55,070 nt of DNA from Candidatus Loosdrechtia aerotolerans (lineage in GTDB: Bacteria; Planctomycetota; Brocadiia; Brocadiales; Brocadiaceae). The stretch covers positions 1 to 55,070 of the forward strand of contig SOER01000018.1 of assembly GCA_021646405.1 (NCBI GenBank), given 5' to 3'. The notes beneath the pieces were generated by a model, which worked only from the letters and a program-made list of their open reading frames with translations, did not search any database and was not told where the DNA came from. The translations under genes were made by a program, and so were the position numbers. Position 1 is the first letter of the stretch; the number at the start of each line of letters is the position of its first letter. Of the stretch, positions 53,266 to 55,070 are shown piece after piece.

Positions 53266-53421
53266 ACACACCTCCTCAATAAAATGTTTTCTTTAGTTTA
53301 TCTTTATATCATATGAATAAATCCAAAAGGTGCCGTTACTGGAAACAAACACCTCCTGCATGCAATCTCTTTATCACATGAAAAACGGCTCCAACCTCTT
53401 ACACTCTCATCGCAATCCTAA

Positions 53422-53450
53422 AAACTAACACATCTATAAAAGATTGTCAA
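53422..53450 (-). promoter_or_regulatory. Possible htpG promoter
   Basis: On the minus strand TTGACA (53450-53445) is followed after 17 bases by TAGTTT (53427-53422). A perfect -35 with a moderate -10, about 155 bases upstream of the htpG start. No CIRCE or sigma32 consensus is seen. Confidence 0.5.
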
Positions 53451-53503
53451 TACTACGTACCCCACTTCCATGCTGAAGTATTTAATAAACCAGTATGTTA
53501 TCC

Positions 53504-53532
53504 TTGACACAAGAAATACCTCGTGATAAACT
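53504..53532 (+). promoter_or_regulatory. Promoter of glyQ
   Basis: TTGACA at 53504-53509, a 17-base spacer and TAAACT at 53527-53532. Transcription from about 53539 excludes start codons upstream of that point and supports ATG 53591 (or ATG 53576) as the glyQ start. Confidence 0.7.
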
Positions 53533-53590
53533 CCTCTACTGTACAAATCAAAAAATTTCTCTTTCTATCTGTCAAATGAATAGGACCTGT

Positions 53591-54478
53591 ATGACATTTC
53601 AGGAAATCATACTAAAGCTTCAAAACTATTGGGCTCATTACGGCTGTGTGATATGGCAGCCATATGATATTGAAAAAGGGGCGGGTACTTTTAATCCTGC
53701 AACGTTTCTTAAGGCATTGGGACCAGAACCCTGGAAATGTGCCTATGTGGAACCTTCCCGGAGACCAACAGATGGCAGATATGGTGAAAATCCCAATAGA
53801 TTACAACATTATTATCAGTTCCAGGTAGTAATAAAACCAGCCCCTGATGATTCCCAGGATATTTATTTAAACAGTTTAAGGGTTCTCGGCATCGATCTGG
53901 TAAAACATGATGTACGGTTTGTTGAGGATGACTGGGAATCCCCAACCCTTGGAGCTACCGGTCTCGGCTGGGAAGTATGGTTAGATGGGATGGAAATTAC
54001 GCAGTTTACTTATTTTCAGCAAGTAGGGGGAATCGAGCTTGAACCTATTACCCTCGAACTTACCTACGGACTTGAACGCATTGCTATGTTCATCCAGGAA
54101 AAGGAATCTGTTTTTGATCTTGAATGGGTCGGTGGCTATACATACGGGGATATCCATAAACAGGATGAGATACAGTTTTCTATCTATAATTTCAATACGG
54201 CGGATACGAACATGCTCTTTCAGCTTTTTGAGATGTACGAAAAGGAATGTCAAAGGCTCCTGAAAGAAGGGCTCGTACTGCCTGCATACGATTACGTTCT
54301 CAAATGTTCACATACCTTTAATATGCTTGATGCAAGGGGTGTTATTGGAGTAACACAGCGTACAGGATACATCGGGCGGGTAAGAAACCTTGCCAGGTAC
54401 TGCGCAGAGGGCTATGTTCAACTGCGGGAAGCGCTGCACTGGCCGCTCTTAAAAAATAAACCAGCCGCATCCCTTTAG
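53591..54478 (+). CDS. glyQ: Glycine-tRNA ligase, alpha subunit
   Basis: A 295-residue protein. ATG 53591 gives the standard GlyQ N-terminus [14 protein letters not shown]. Class II synthetase motifs are visible: [40 protein letters not shown] and [15 protein letters not shown]. The alpha subunit holds the catalytic core of the alpha2-beta2 enzyme. The usual neighbour glyS (beta) is not next to it, because repeats and an IS4-like transposase follow. glyS must be elsewhere. Confidence 0.95.
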   Translation: MTFQEIILKLQNYWAHYGCVIWQPYDIEKGAGTFNPATFLKALGPEPWKCAYVEPSRRPTDGRYGENPNRLQHYYQFQVVIKPAPDDSQDIYLNSLRVLGIDLVKHDVRFVEDDWESPTLGATGLGWEVWLDGMEITQFTYFQQVGGIELEPITLELTYGLERIAMFIQEKESVFDLEWVGGYTYGDIHKQDEIQFSIYNFNTADTNMLFQLFEMYEKECQRLLKEGLVLPAYDYVLKCSHTFNMLDARGVIGVTQRTGYIGRVRNLARYCAEGYVQLREALHWPLLKNKPAASL

Positions 54479-54784
54479 GGTGCGCCTTATGCTAAAACAC
54501 CAAATCACAAATTACAAATAACAAACAAGTTCCAAAAAACAAATCCCAAATTCCAAACAGTATGATTTGGAGATTGAAAAATTGATATCTGGAATTTATT
54601 TGGGATTTGGAATTTGATATTTGGAGTTTGAACATGAGTGTGCGCCAGCATTGTCCGGTTAAGTATTTGCGAAGCAAATACTCAACAAAATTTTTTGTAT
54701 GGAGGTAATTTTTTGCTTGACTTTTTGAAATAAATTTCTATGGTAAAATTTTTATAACACTTTAACTATAAAGGAGTTATAAAA
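54479..54784. repeat. Palindromic intergenic repeat and IS leader
   Basis: Between about 54494 and 54634 words of the CAAATCCCAAATTCCAAA type recur inverted (TTTGGGATTTGGAATTTG), forming a long imperfect hairpin related in style to 42138-42266. A perfect hairpin GTATTTGC/GCAAATAC lies at 54663-54681. The rest is the AT-rich leader of the transposase, where the left end of the IS should be. No clear terminal repeat can be fixed with only one end visible. Confidence 0.6.
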
Positions 54785-55070
54785 ATGCCATATACAATTG
54801 AACCGTTAAACAAAAAGCAAAAGGCACCTTCATTTCACGAACTCTTAGTTCCTATTGATAACATTATTAACCATGTGCCTATTCTCCAATCAAAAGGAAA
54901 CAGGTCTTTGCAAATGAATTTTGAACAACAACTGAAAGCGCTTATTTTTTATCATCTTGAGGAACACTCCTCTGGAAGACACCTCCTTGAGGTACTCGAA
55001 AAAGATGATTTTGCAAAAACAAACATAGCTCCTCCTGATGGTATTAAAAAAAGCAGCTTTTTCGAAGCCA
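54785..55070 (+). CDS. IS4-family-like transposase, N-terminal part (runs off right edge)
   Basis: An ATG with AAGGAG upstream opens a frame to the window edge (95 codons). The sequence SFHELLVPIDNIINHVPIL, then LKALIFYHLEEHSSGRHLLE and KSSFFEA, is the N-terminal (DUF4372/IS4-like) region of DDE transposases found in many anaerobes. No catalytic residue is reached yet. The frame is intact as far as seen. It lies where glyS often follows glyQ, which may be coincidence. Confidence 0.75.
   Translation, partial: MPYTIEPLNKKQKAPSFHELLVPIDNIINHVPILQSKGNRSLQMNFEQQLKALIFYHLEEHSSGRHLLEVLEKDDFAKTNIAPPDGIKKSSFFEA

Noticed and set aside
1-55070. CRISPR arrays
   Set aside because: No set of regularly spaced identical repeats with unique spacers was seen. 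The repeats present are paired, inverted or dispersed.

Overview
The window looks like a chromosomal segment from a Gram-negative, anaerobic, AT-leaning bacterium, most likely an anammox-type planctomycete (Brocadiaceae). This assignment is inferred from the gene mix: nrfH/nrfA multihaem cytochromes, a moxR/DUF58/bat operon, Kdo and Lpt outer-membrane genes, molybdate uptake, many radical SAM proteins and many small dispersed intergenic repeats. No rRNA or other marker settles it.

Layout. (1) 1-9412: a defence-island-like block. An IS630-type transposase runs off the left edge. Its upstream end lies against a decapitated gene, followed by a NERD-nuclease/SF1 helicase, a DrmA-like helicase and a DrmB-like DUF1998 protein (the DISARM core pair), then a spore-photoproduct-lyase-like radical SAM protein. 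(2) 10359-18269: a tightly packed operon that I read as an undescribed RiPP-like modification locus. It has a 114-residue protein made of four imperfect repeats, a radical-SAM-fold protein that has lost its cluster motif, a SPASM radical SAM enzyme, two B12-binding-type radical SAM enzymes and a GNAT acetyltransferase. Three of these enzymes end in a PqqD-like region. A decayed piece of the region-1 radical SAM gene lies just behind the operon. (3) 18601-20316: a glutamate-synthase FMN-domain protein with a histone-H1-like Lys/Ala tail, transcribed leftward. (4) 20882-26980: moxR, DUF58, BatD-like, two VWA proteins and a TPR protein. (5) 27126-29106: nrfH and nrfA. (6) 29900-31611: scpA and an M50 protease, both leftward. 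(7) 32049-41870: kdsD, kdsC, an LptC/LptA-like protein, an altered GDPD-HEAT protein, cobA-hemD, a short dinB and truD. (8) 42527-48167: a GYD protein, a modE/mop/modABC operon, phoU behind a four-copy Pho-box-like array, and a DUF4438 protein. (9) 48275-54478: rpsB-tsf-pyrH-frr, tRNA-Lys and tRNA-Glu, convergent htpG, and glyQ. (10) From 54785 an IS4-like transposase runs off the right edge.

How the parts work together. Most of the right half is housekeeping: translation, envelope biogenesis, metal-cofactor supply and respiration. The molybdate genes could supply Mo enzymes, and cobA-hemD feeds sirohaem or corrinoid synthesis, which is relevant because region 2 encodes two probable B12-dependent enzymes. 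The left third is accessory DNA and holds the most unusual content.
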